Part shown: one piece after another, positions 12,446 to 24,112 of the stretch
Numbering within the stretch: position 1 is the stretch's first letter
Layout: the number at the start of each line of letters is the position of its first letter
Assembly: GCF_032854445.1 (NCBI RefSeq)
Contig: NC_088300.1
Location: forward strand, 23,727,608-23,791,607
From: Liolophura sinensis
Taxonomy: Eukaryota; Mollusca; Polyplacophora; Chitonida; Chitonidae
Reading direction: 5' to 3'
Length of the DNA: 64,000 nucleotides
The notes under the pieces: generated by a model
Database searches by the model: none
Seen by the model: only the letters and a program-made list of their open reading frames with translations
Told to the model about the DNA's origin: nothing
Position numbers and translations under genes: made by a program

Positions 12446-14410
12446 ACATAAATTGCACTTACATGCACTTTTACCGAATCATAAGATTTAATTATATATT
12501 GTAAAGCTTTGGCTATCATAATAATGGAGAAGTTTGTTTCATAAAAAAAAACTGTACATCCGTATTATGTTGTGCACTGGAAGGAATTGCGGTTTCTGGG
12601 GAGAGACCGTGCAATTTTAAGCCCGAAAAACTAGTGTGACCTTTGACTAATACCGTAAATTTAAATTCTTTGTCATTACCATGAAAAACTTATGTTATTT
12701 GTTGTTGAAAATACACAATATATATGTGACAAGGGCGAATTCGGTATAGATACGATATCCCGCAAAAGATTGATGTCTTACACTCAATGGGCCATGGTAA
12801 AAAGAGATGATGTCAGAAATTTGACCTTGTCAGACATGCAGGGTAAGATACAGGCTGTAGAGCCAGTCGTAGAAGCTAAAATGGAAAAGAATTCTTATAA
12901 ATTATATTTTAATATAGTTTGATAACGCACTGAATAGTCTCCTCTTAGTTCATTGATAAATTGTTAAAAGTTTCAAATGCATACCGATGACTGTCTTTCG
13001 GAAGTCCGCTGCTCTGGTGAAAAACTATAGACTACATAGAGATAAAAGATGACTTTTTGGACACGATTAGCATTTCAACTTGTTCAGCTACGTCCCACAA
13101 GACACGACTCAATATAGAAATAACACTGGCGGGTATACTCCCCCCCCCCCTCCGACTTCCAACAGATCCCCCCCCCCCGTCCCCACCGAAGATGATATGT
13201 AAAATATATGTATGTGAAATGACTCGATTCAGGTAGTGAAGGTTGTCAGTTTACCTGTAAATGAAGCTTCTGTTTGACATGTAACCTGTATACCATGTTA
13301 ATTAATTTTATCCATACCGAAATCTTAATATGGAAATAACCCTCAAAATGTCGTCATCTGAATGTCAAGTTCTTATGGAGAAGCATGGAACTTACAACAT
13401 GAAACGATGATTACCTCTATTACCTGTGCAAATTTGAACCCCATGTTACTGTTAGGCCTGTGACGTCTCGTACAACACGGATTTTCAACAAAACATGGAC
13501 TCGTACAACATCACTTTATAATATACAGAATATTTCTCGATAACCTGAAAAATTTGTGGATTTTCTTGGGTTCCCCCAGGCTCTGCCCGCTCTGTCCCAT
13601 TGTTACGCCCAGGTAAAGAGCAGGGACAAAAATGTGTACAGTGACCTACACCTGACTTCCAAGTGCTGTAACTGTTATAACGGGTAAATTTAAAGGATTA
13701 CTCCGAAAAATGGGGTGAGCGTTAGGAAAAGAATTTTTTGTCTGTGTTCTCTGAATTAAATGCAGTCAGATAAGGTGGGCTACAAGGACCAGACTGCCGG
13801 TGCATGGCAACGCACTGACATCACATCACTATAAATTATTAATATTCACCAACAGGCGAATGTTCTGAGAACGTTATCAGAGCAATATATTTTACTCTTT
13901 GGTAATAAGAGCTATATATCCACAGAAAACCGTGTTTGAGTGAGGAAAAAACTCTTGAGACGTCAGAGCACCTAAACACCAGTTAAATGGCTCATAAAGT
14001 CCAACATAAAATTGAAACATTTGAAAGCATTTAATTATTTTTAAGAAATGTCTTTGAAAAAGTAAATTTATGTACGTTAACGCCTAAATTTCAGCTGCAT
14101 ATATCTGGTGAGTCTGAATTCATTTTTTACATGTCTTTAACTTAGCACATCTGGTGGACATACACACGGTATTTTGCTGTGGTTGAGCCTACTCCGGTAA
14201 ATAGTAAATGGGATAGACCGTTTGAGGTAAATATCGGAAGTAATCGCCTGCTAACGTGGTTGTTACTACAAAACCTTCCCATCCCTAGATAAATATTTGA
14301 CCTTTCATAACTAACAGTTTGAAATAAGTAACATCAAGCTGTGTTGAAAGACTGATTTTCTTTTACATTTTTATTCTGTAATCACAAATGTTTGACAACT
14401 GATTCTGTTT
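12446..14410. other. Intergenic, nothing recognised
   Basis: Includes C-rich runs at 13140-13180. Short open frames (for example 12692-12922, plus) show no family features. Confidence 0.4.
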
Positions 14411-14652
14411 CATTTATTAGTAAGATTATTGTTTTTTGTACTCAAGAATGTTTCACTTATACGACGGCGGCCAGCATTATGGTGGGAGGAAACCGGGCAG
14501 AGCCCGGGGGGAAACCCACGGCAGACCTTCCCACTTACGGCCAGAGAGGAAGCCAGCATGAGCTGGATTTGAACTCTCATCGACCGCATTGGTGAGAGGC
14601 ATCTGGGTTATTACGCTACGCTAGCGCGCTAACCAACTGAGCCAAGGAGGCC
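14411..14652 (-). mobile_element. Near full-length SINE family A
   Basis: Reads from tail to tRNA-like head, ending gctaaccaactgagccaagg, which on the minus strand is an A-box-bearing head. The body carries the shared gagaggaagccagcatgagc block. Confidence 0.8.
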
Positions 14653-14773
14653 ACGATTGCCTCCTAAAGCTCATAAGTATTAATATTTTATTTGTTTACT
14701 TGTTGTTTAACGCCAGATTGAGGAAATCCACTTATTCTCTCTCCAAGGCCGATTTGTTCATTTAATTTACAAA

Positions 14774-14915
14774 ATTATTTGACTGGTATTTAACGCCGCA
14801 CTCCAGTAATATTTCACTTAGACGACAGCGGCCAGCATTATGGTAGGAGGAAACTGAGCAGAGCCCGAAGGTAATCCGCGACCATTTGCAGGTTTCAAGA
14901 CCAGCATGTATTTGT
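14774..14915 (-). mobile_element. SINE family A, partial
   Basis: Reversed tail and central block (ttcacttagacgacagcgg), lacking the head. Confidence 0.65.
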
Positions 14916-15256
14916 GACTGTATATATAAATGGATTGAAATAAGAAGTGACTGATAATATGAGTTTTACGGTATAGAGCTATGCATTTCTATATGTCTTC
15001 TTTAAGTTAAATGAGTGTGAACAAAGGAAGAATTAACCTTGTTAGAAATTATGTAAATAACTTAGGAAAGTTAATTAAGAGTACATGTTAACGCAGCTAA
15101 GTATGGCAGATTTCGACCCGTTTTTTTGTTCATCTGCTGCACCTTAATGAATCCTCTTCTATGTCACATTTATTCCACATACATCGTGGATCAAGTCAGT
15201 GCAGATCACAAATGCCTGCATTGTCATCCTATATATCCTTATAATGCATCCTTTAT

Positions 15257-15352
15257 GGTTTCCTCCCACCATAATTCTGGCCGCCGTAGTATATGTGAAA
15301 TATTTTGGTAAAGCGTAGAGCACCAATCAAATAAATAAATAAATAAATAAAT
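15257..15352 (+). mobile_element. SINE family A tail
   Basis: tttcctcccaccataattct, a degenerate tail block, then (AAAT)n. Confidence 0.65.
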
Positions 15353-15422
15353 ATCCTTTATGAATATCAAAAATACATATATGGCCGTGTATGGCCGAAT
15401 GATGAAAGTGCTTGTTTTTCAA

Positions 15423-15752
15423 TACCTGGGGACCGGCCCAATTACAGTTGCTTGAGCGTCCGCTTCGGGGGAGGTAGACCCAGGGCGAATCCAGGGCTAG
15501 GTCACACCTAAGACCTTAAAAGAGGAACTGGTAGCTTCCTCGTTTTGGCGTTCAGCATTAAGTGGACAGTGCAACGACTGGTTGACCCGTATCAGTAAAA
15601 TGGCTCGGGCGGTGCGGCTTACTTGCCTTCGGTAAGTCGCCTGAGTGAAGCAGCACTAGATAAAAGAGCGGTGGAAATCCGTAAGGAGGCACATTACCTG
15701 AATACGCACCCTGAGGACTCCTTCGTCGTCATATGACTGAACAATTGTTTTA
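15423..15752 (+). mobile_element. SINE family B copy
   Basis: tRNA-like head followed by the family B body (gcaacgactggttgacc, gaagcagcactagat) and tail block (cttcgtcgtcatatgactga). Nearly complete. Confidence 0.7.
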
Positions 15753-15767
15753 GTGTGCACGGCACAT

Positions 15768-15930
15768 ATATTTATTTATTTGATTGGCGTTTACGCCATA
15801 CTCAAGCATATTACAGTTATCCGACGGCGGCCAGCATTATGGTGGGAGAAAAGCGGGCAAAGCCCGGAGAAAGCCCACGACCATCCGCAGGTTGCTGATA
15901 GACCTTCCCACGTAACCTTCCCACGTCACA
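15768..15930 (-). mobile_element. SINE family A, 5' truncated
   Basis: Reversed tail and central block adjacent to a family B SINE. Confidence 0.7.
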
Positions 15931-15999
15931 TAGTCAAACAACTTCGATTTACAAACATCATATGACAGACATATACTTACAAATTTCAGTAGATGATAC

Positions 16000-17600
16000 T
16001 GTTAAGACTATCCACAAATTGGGTAGAACTAGTTGTGGTAAACAAAAATATTGTTTATACAAAGAACTGTTTCTGTAAAGACGACAACGGGAATTGTATT
16101 CTATAAACATTCCTGGCCTGACTACACCCTGGAGGACAGATTACTAACGGTACTACGCAGTTTTGTTCATTAATCACATGGTCTATGTTTTGTTGTTATA
16201 GTAACAAAGTAGGAATAAAACCCCAATCAAACAAGCAAACAAACAATAAAAACTTGTAAATAACTTTTAGAGAGGGTAGAAGGAAAATCACCAGATCTTT
16301 TTTAATATTCCTTTATTTATGCAACGTCTGTTGTTGAAATCCGTAGGTCTCGTCTCAATTTCAACTCTGACCTCCACTGAGCTAAATGGAAATTCCCATC
16401 AGTTACTGGACATGTACTCCCATTACACTCCTTTCCACTTAACTCCTCCCCTCCCCTAAGACTCACCCACATTCACGGAGCCATGCAGAGCCCAGCGTTT
16501 CTTGTATCATGTTTGGTAATGGTACTTGATGAACCACAGAAGGATTTGAACTTTGGTCTATAAAGCCGAAGCTCAGCGTTCTGCCCCCTGACCTAAAGGA
16601 AAATTCTCTCTCGCAGCTGCTAGTATAAACACTGGAAAGCTGCGTCCGTTATATCACAAATGCTCTTGGTTCTTCATATCCATTTCTGTGAAAATTTTAC
16701 CCATGTCTATTTGTATCAGACCTACGTTATATATTTATAACTTGTGTAGAGAATACACTGTTTTGAGGTGATCGTTAGATTGTCAACCGTGGCATTCAAC
16801 ATGGTACTCTCATCCACCGAGTTCGGTACATGTAGGTGGCTACCCAGTTGTTGAGTTAATCGGATAGATTCGAAATCTATATGTGGAGAACAGCAACGCC
16901 GGGATTCCTTTTAAACTGGAAAGGTCCCCATAATGTTCCTTTGCCTGCTTGTTGTTTGACATTACTTCCATAATAATTTCTATCCAAACGTTGTCTCCTT
17001 GTAGCACGCTGTGCCCAATGCTGACATGATAAACAATCTTACCTCACTAAAATACCATGCTGAAGACACCAAGCATGGTGTCCACCCGGTCAAATTACAT
17101 TTTCATTGATCCTTCTATTCCTCGGCCTATGCCCTAATGGTAAGTGACCAACTAAGGAAGTAACGAGTCTTCAAAGCCTTTGATATAACCCAAAGCAGGT
17201 TTGTAGTTTGATATTTCGCTTATGGAGCTGTCGCTCTACGCACACCCACTCCATACCCCCAAGTTAGGTGTAATGAGAACACGTTTGTAAACTAAACACT
17301 TGTTGAATACCCCCAACCTCTTTTCCGCGCACCGTAGTTCTATGTGTTGAATTGGGTAATATTGGGTAAATGAAAAAGAAATCATATGCTATCAGAGTCA
17401 AGGATTGCATCAATACAGACCTAGATTTAATTTCCCCTACTGGAACAACTAAGTCGTGAATTTGTGTCTCATACAAGCTAGTATTTTCACCGGTCTCGAG
17501 ATAGCTGTTTAGATGTAGGGAATTGTCTATACTAAAAACCAAATTATCTGTATGAAACCGGATTCTTGTGTAGTAGTAGAACTGCAAAATCTCAACTCAT
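16000..17600. other. 3' flank of copy 2
   Basis: No gene seen. Contains the first copy of the 44-bp direct repeat at 17264. Confidence 0.4.
17264..17307 (+). repeat. 44-bp direct repeat around copy 2 exon 3
   Basis: Matches 18540-18583 with three mismatches (core cacgtttgtaaactaaacac). One copy is downstream of the gene, the other in its intron 2. Confidence 0.6.
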
Positions 17601-17602
17601 CT

Positions 17603-17608
17603 TTTATT
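17603..17608 (-). terminator. Polyadenylation signal of copy 2
   Basis: AATAAA on the minus strand, 67 nt beyond the stop codon of copy 2. The distance is suitable; cleavage itself is not visible. Confidence 0.5.
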
Positions 17609-17674
17609 GTCCTATATCACGCCATACCAACTAAACATGCATTTTTTCACTGTTTGGCATTCCATTTGCATGAC

Positions 17675-19865
17675 TCAAAATATCCCGCGACAAGAACAAT
17701 ACGAGTCCACTTCAAAGGCGTCGAAGGTGACAGGCCAAGATGGGTTGTCGTCATCATAGACTAACAGGTAAACCACAGACTTCTCCTGAAAACACGATCC
17801 CCCGGAACATCGAGAGCCCGATTGTTGCCCGGGCTTCCTGGAGAAGTAAGAGAAAACATATACAGCGAATGTGGAACAGACTACACAGTCTAAAAATAAA
17901 AATAATACCCTACACACTAGTTCGTATTAGAAAGGTAGAAATCATTGTATTCTGTGAATTTATTAAAAAAGAATATATTATGTTGTTATTACAAACAATC
18001 ATGTGTAATAAACCCGGTTTCCTCCCACCATAATGTTGACAACAGTCGTATAAGTGAAATATGCTTGAGTACAACTTAGAATACCAATCAAATAAATAAA
18101 ATAAATAGTAAATTAAACAATTAATAAATAAATATATAATCATGTGCTTTATATAGTTGATATATTCTGTTATTACAACAAAATATTTTGGTTGGTGAAA
18201 CGGGGTATTGTGTTGTCCATAAAATAATACTATGTTTCCGTGACACAATATTGGGCATTACTCAGAAAAAAAGGATACTATGTTAAATACAACAGATTGG
18301 TTTTTTACAATATATAAAATTACTATGTTTACTATTGTAAACACCTCTCTATAAACACTTTCACATGTCCATAGGCTTGTTACACTTAACATCACAAAGT
18401 CTTGTTTAATGGATTACGTCTATATACTGAAAATATCTGCCAAAATACTATTGAGATATTTTTCACCACAGTAAAGACGTTACTGTAAGACACAGTAATA
18501 ACTAAACATGGTCTTTATTAATAACCACGGAGACGTTTATTAGGTGCAACGGGAACACGTTTGTAAACTAAACACTTGTTGAACAACTATCATTCCTATC
18601 GGTGTAGTGGTGGGCGAGCTAATGCAGCACAATAACCCAGGAACCTCTCATCAATGTGATTGCTGTGAGTGCAAGACGATCCCCCAGGATCGTCCAGGTT
18701 TTCTCCGACCATAATACTGACAGCCGTCGTATAAGTGGCATATTCTTGCGTTCGGTAAAAGTTTATTTACAATACTTTTACACATTTGTATGTCCCCCAT
18801 TTATGGGAAGCATGCATTGGTAAGTCCTGATCTTAGCCGGCTAAGGCATGATATTCCACTTAAGGCACTGAGACGTTTCAGACTTTAGGCACCCAAGGCC
18901 TTGATTATATGGCAGTTAAGCAGTAATGGCAGTAATGGCTAATAAAAATTCTTGGTAGTTCTTACACACAGGTGCCCTTGTGGTAAAATTGATACACCTG
19001 CTCCTCGTACATGTGTACTATTGTACGCATCTCGTTCCCCACATTCATTGTTCTGTTTGGGGCTTGTTCAAAGTATCGATTCCTGCAGATAATGAGAACA
19101 ATCAAGTAAGCATTTAGATACGATGATTAATTTTAAAGGATACTTATAAACTGCAAGTGCATATATTTAATGATTTATTTGTATCTATATTTTCTGTCTA
19201 TTTTTTTTTAAATACACTCGACAAATTCATCTGTTAATTTAAACAGAAAATCTGTTGTCTGAGTGATGCTAGGATGTATTCTGTTATTATAACACAATAT
19301 TTTGTCGTATTCAACATAATCAACAGAATCTTTATGTTGAATTAATTGAATATGTGTCTTGTGTTTAAAAGAATAATCTGCTGCAAATAACAGAATACAT
19401 TCTAGCATCACCCATATAACAGACTTTCTGTTAAAATTAACAGGCGCCTGTCTGTCCACCTTATACTAAAGAATTAACAGGTGTGTTAGAATAGAACAGT
19501 TGAAGTATCAATACTTACGTTTGACAATGTAGATCGCCATCATAATTCGTGTTTCGGCCTCGTTTATACCCCCGGGATTTTGGGGATATGTTTAACTTTT
19601 CCACCTCTTCTCGCTTGTAAAAAATCCCAGGAAAAGTTTTTCTTATTTGGTTTGCCGTTTTTCTTTCTAACGACATGGCAGATAGCGCACGCAGAGGGGC
19701 GTTTGGACTGCTCGCGTGCCGGAAGACGAACCTAGGGCAGTTAGGAATGGGTAGGGTTATGGTTCTGGTATAAGACTTCCCCTCCCTCTGACACCGCCCA
19801 CGAGCCTTGCCTTCGCTGATGCCCATGGTAACATAACACCATACCACAGCAATAATAAGAAGCTT
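17675..19865 (-). CDS. Secreted Spatzle-like cystine-knot cytokine, copy 2 (initiator Met in an unseen upstream exon)
   Basis: Exons on the minus strand are 19865-19519, 19082-18966 and 17837-17675, both introns in phase 2, giving 207 residues plus an initiator Met. The first exon opens after acceptor tactttcag and reads directly into a hydrophobic leader (KLLIIAVVWCYVT). No in-frame ATG precedes it, because an in-frame TGA lies just upstream. If one Met comes from an earlier exon, the Cys pair falls at residues 26 and 44, exactly as in copy 1. Further features are FPGIF, DGDLHCQT (Gln replaces the usual Pro), IVHM...VYQFYHKGTC, then C-SGGSC, YLLVY and YCSCR before the stop. Copy 1 is its closest relative in the window. 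Intron 1 carries a MITE and intron 2 carries SINE fragments. AATAAA at 17608-17603 lies 67 nt past the stop. The family call is the same inference as for copy 1. Confidence 0.86.
18012..18108 (+). mobile_element. SINE family A tail
   Basis: Tail block and (AAAT)n within intron 2 of copy 2. Confidence 0.65.
18601..18762 (+). mobile_element. SINE family A, internally deleted
   Basis: Head-derived block (cccaggaacctctcatcaat) fused to the tail block (cagccgtcgtataagtggc); the centre is missing. It lies in intron 2 of copy 2. Confidence 0.55.
19231..19443. mobile_element. MITE with 58-bp terminal inverted repeats
   Basis: The left arm 19231-19288 and right arm 19386-19443 are near-perfect inverted repeats (both outer ends read ctgttaatttt/a inward) around a 97-bp core, with no coding capacity of note. 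The element lies inside intron 1 of copy 2. A terminal-inverted-repeat DNA transposon derivative is the best reading. Target duplication was not resolved. Confidence 0.7.
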
Positions 19866-20069
19866 CTGAAAGTAAAATTTTCACATTTTTGTCATCATCA
19901 TCAGACACTTTCAGGTAGGGTCGTAGGGAGCTGTAGGGTTGGATATTTTAACCACCAGTCGAAGTTAGTCCAGGCAGTAAATGGTGCCGGCTGTTTTGTT
20001 TGTAAGGTGCAGATCAGATTTTTTCACATTACTAACATTGTTTATTATGTATATTTATTTCACTATGTA

Positions 20070-20215
20070 TTTATATGACGATTTACGCCGTACTCAAGGA
20101 ATATTTCACTTATGAAATTTAACATTATGGTAGGACGTTGCTGACAGACCTTCCCACGTACGACCCGAGAGAAAGTCAGTATGAGCTGAACTTTGAACTC
20201 ACAGCGATCCGTATT
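20070..20215 (-). mobile_element. SINE family A, internally deleted
   Basis: Reversed tail block followed by the accttcccacgtacgaccc body and the agcgatccg remnant of the head. Confidence 0.6.
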
Positions 20216-21385
20216 ACTTACTCCCATTTACATGCATGCTTACGTGAACTCATATTTTTTAGCCATGTTTTTTATACCCAATTCTGATCGACGTTTGCAC
20301 AGTATTTATCGATCCTTATCCCTTGATCTACATGCCTAAAATGACTTATAAGAACCTAAACGTTACTGAAGTCTTCTTTTCACTTGTCGCCTATATACAG
20401 CTATCTGCAAATCACTCATACTCGCTACCAAAATTGATATACATTCCTGTGTTGGACGCCTTTATATTACAAAGAAAATGCAGTTAGAATATTTTCTCTC
20501 ATCCGTAATATTAAGCTGCATGAGCTTGTTTTTCGACATTGAGGACTCCTTGCCTCGAGTGACGTCTTAATTATTCAAAACAACAGTATCGTGTCGAAAA
20601 ATGGACGTGGAGAATAATTTGTTTAAAAATAACAACGCTCGTGCGATTAGAACAAACTCCACGCAGTTACATAGCGTGCACTTCTGTCATTTGATAGGTA
20701 CAATGTTCTGTTGTAGCAAAATTTCCTAACATTATCCTTTGCAGCCAAATGTTAATACAAACTCAACCCCACCCTTTATCAGAAGACAATAAAGTCTTCG
20801 TGTCGAAAACAAGCTGATGAATTTTAAACCTTATGATTTAGGAAAAATATTCTACATTTTCCTTGCAATATGGTATAGAAGTACAACATATCAACAGAAC
20901 GTTTGTGGTGATACGTATCACTGGCTAAAGGCAATTTTGACAGTAAATATATATGAGTGATATTACAGAGAGCGATAATAGGCCACTCACCCGCGCTATA
21001 AGCCTGCCACCCTTTTGGAAACGCCATGCATAGGACCATGCGTACCCCATAGTGTATACAAGGCGATGTCGGCGTGCTGTGCTAGAATGCCGCAAAATGA
21101 GCAGAAATATGCGCATCACAATCCTTTATGTGTTTAACCTGATTTCATTTAGAGTTAAAAAAATAAAAAAACGTCTAAAGGCTTTAATATATTCCAAAAT
21201 TTTCGGCCGTCTGGTGTGAGCCAACGCCGGCCTAATGCACTTGTGATTGGTACGTTGCGCTTCACGTATTCTATGCCTTTTTTCCTCCACGTCTTTGTTA
21301 GACAGCTCGTAATTTATGCTTGTCTAACTCGTTCGCGTAATACACTCAGTGTACAGCAGCCTATCTGTTAAAAATGATGATACAG

Positions 21386-21658
21386 GAGCCTCCGTGGCTC
21401 AGTCGGTTAGCGCGCCAGCGCAGCGTAATGACCCAGGAGCCTCTCACCAATGCGGCCGCTGTAAGGTTCAAGTTTAGCTCATGCTGGCTTCCTATCCCTG
21501 CGGATGGTCGTGGGTTTCCTGCGGATGGTCGTGGGTTTCCCGGGCTCTGCCCGATTTCCTCTCTCCATAATGCTGGCCGTTGTCGTATAAGTGAAATATT
21601 CTTGAGTACGGCGTAAAACATCAATCAAATAAATAAATAAATAAATAAATAAATAAAT
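21386..21658 (+). mobile_element. Full-length SINE family A
   Basis: Begins with the tRNA-like head gcctccgtggctcagtcgg (A box) and a B-box-like ggttcaag. The central ggatggtcgtgggtttcc is tandemly duplicated. It ends with the tail block and (AAAT)n. Best reference copy in the window. Confidence 0.85.
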
Positions 21659-21894
21659 ATGATGATGTCTGAAAGAAATCAAACGAAAGCTCAAAACAAA
21701 ACATTGCGTAAGGAGTCGTTTCAAAATTCGCTACAGACGATACAGGCTGACTATCCAGAACGTGAATGCCTTTGTTTCGGATAGGGTCATACGAAAGTAG
21801 ATAACTTTTAAAATGTGGAATAAATAAGATAACATCCGAACAACAAATTCTCAGGCTGAACACTATGACCTTCACCATGTTTTCCCTTGTGTCC

Positions 21895-23830
21895 CCTTAT
21901 GTGTCTACAATATGCACTAGCCACAGGACGTGTATGTCTGCAATACACAATAAACACAGGATATGTGTGTCTACAATATACAATAAACACAGGATATGTG
22001 TCTACAATATACAATAAACACAGGATATGTGTGTCTACAATATACAATAAACACAGGATATGTGTGTCTACAATACACAATAAACACAGGATATGTGTGG
22101 CTACAATATACAATAAACACAGGATATGTGTGGCTACAATATACAATAAACACAGGATATGTGTGTCTACAATACACAATAAATACAGGGTATGTGTGTC
22201 TACAATACACAATAAACACAGGATATGTGTGTCTACAATACACAATAAACACAGGATATGTGTGTCTACAATATACAATAAACACAGGACATGTGTGTCT
22301 ACAATATACAATAAACACAGGATATGTGTGTCTACAATATACAATAAACACAGGACATGTGTGTCTACAATACACAATAAACACAGGATATGTGTGTCTA
22401 CAATATACAATAAACACAGGACATGTGTGTCTACAATATACAATAAACACAGGATATGTGTGTCTACAATATACAATAAACATAAGATATGTGCGCATAT
22501 AATATGAAATAAACACAAGATATGCAATACAATAAACACAGGATATGTGTGTCTACAATATACAATAAACACAGGATATGTGTGTCTACAATATACAATA
22601 AACACAGGGTATGTGTGTCTACAAAATACAATAAACACAGGATATGTGTGTCTACAATATACAATAAACACAGGACATGTGTGTCTACAATACACAATAA
22701 ACACAGGATATGTGTGTCTACAATATACAATAAACACAGGATATGTGTGTCTACAATATACAATAAACATAAGATATGTGCGCATATAATATGAAATAAA
22801 CACAAGATATGTGTGTCTACAATACACAATAAACACAGGATATGTGTGTCTACAACATAAAATAACATAGGATGTGTGTGTCTACTATACACAATAAACA
22901 CAGGATATGTGTGTCAACAATATACAATAAACACAGAATATGTGTGTCTACAATACACAATAAACACACGATATGTGTGTATACAATATATAATAGACCC
23001 ACATGATGTGAGTGTCTACAATATACCATAAACACAGAACGTGTGTCTACAATATGAAATAAACATAGGATGTGTGTGTGTACAATATACAATAAACACA
23101 GGATATGTGTGCTTAAATTACAAGATAAACACAAGATATGAGCGTCTACAATATACAATAAACACAGGATATGTGTGTCTACAACATACAATAAACACTG
23201 GATATGTGTGTGTCTACAGTACACAATAAACCTAGGATATGTGTTCCTACAATATAAAATAAATACAGGGTAAAGTGTCTACAAAACATAATAGCACAGG
23301 ACATGTGTGCCTACAATACACAATAAAAACAGGATGTGGATAAACCCAGGATATGTGTGCCTACAATACACAGTAAACACAGGGTATGTGTGTCTACAAT
23401 ATACAATAAATATATGATATATACGTCTAGAATATACAATAAACACAGGATGTGGATAAACACAGGATATGTGTGCCAACAATACACAATAAACACAGGA
23501 CATGTGTGCGTGCAATTCCAAATGAACACAGGATGTGTGTGCCTACAATATACAATAAACACAGGATATGCGTGCCTACAATATACAATAAACACAGGAT
23601 ATATGTGCCTACAATACACAATAAACACAGAATATGTGTGCCTACAATATACTATAAACACAGGATATGTGTGTATACAATACACAATAAACAAACGATA
23701 TGTGTGTCTACAATACACAATAAACAAACGATATGTGTGCCTAAAATATACAATAAACACAGGATATGCGTGCGTGCAATTCCAAGTGAACACGGGATAT
23801 GTGTGCGTATAATATTCAATAAGCACAAGA
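21895..23830. repeat. Large 33-bp minisatellite
   Basis: About 58 units of gatatgtgtgtctacaatat plus acaataaacacag over 1.9 kb. Units are most uniform at 21.95-22.85 kb and worn toward 23.8 kb, where variants with tgcctac and gtgcgtgcaattcc appear. A variant block (gtgcgcatataatatg) recurs at 22491 and 22778, a higher-order repeat of 287 bp. The 33-bp period leaves long frames open on both strands; these are artefacts. Confidence 0.95.
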
Positions 23831-23888
23831 TAATTCTGCTTTGGCCGTAATTAAGTCAGCAGGTTTGTCAGGTACCAAATGTGCTCAT

Positions 23889-24112
23889 GGTGCAACGACT
23901 GGTTGACCCGTATAGGTATAATGGCTCGGGCGGGGCGGCTTACTTGCCTTCGATAAGTCGTCTCAGTGAAGCAGCACTAAATAAAAGAGTGGTGGAAATC
24001 CGTCCTGCAACAAGGAGGCACATTACACATACATGCACCCTAAGGATTCCTTCGTCGTTACATGACTGAAAAATTGTCGAGTACGACGTTAAACCCCAAG
24101 CACTCACTCACC
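23889..24112 (+). mobile_element. SINE family B copy, 5' truncated
   Basis: Body and (CACT)n tail match 15423-15752 and 47873-48212; the tRNA-like head is missing. It abuts the 3' end of the 33-bp minisatellite. Confidence 0.7.

Noticed and set aside
21386-21440. tRNA-like sequence at a SINE head
   Set aside because: Part of a dispersed SINE with a conserved tail; not an independent tRNA gene.
21808-23850. Long open frames on both strands (up to about 340 codons) rich in YCRHTYPVFIV or NKHRICVSTIY-type repeats
   Set aside because: They are translations of the 33-bp minisatellite; the period divisible by 3 keeps frames open without selection.
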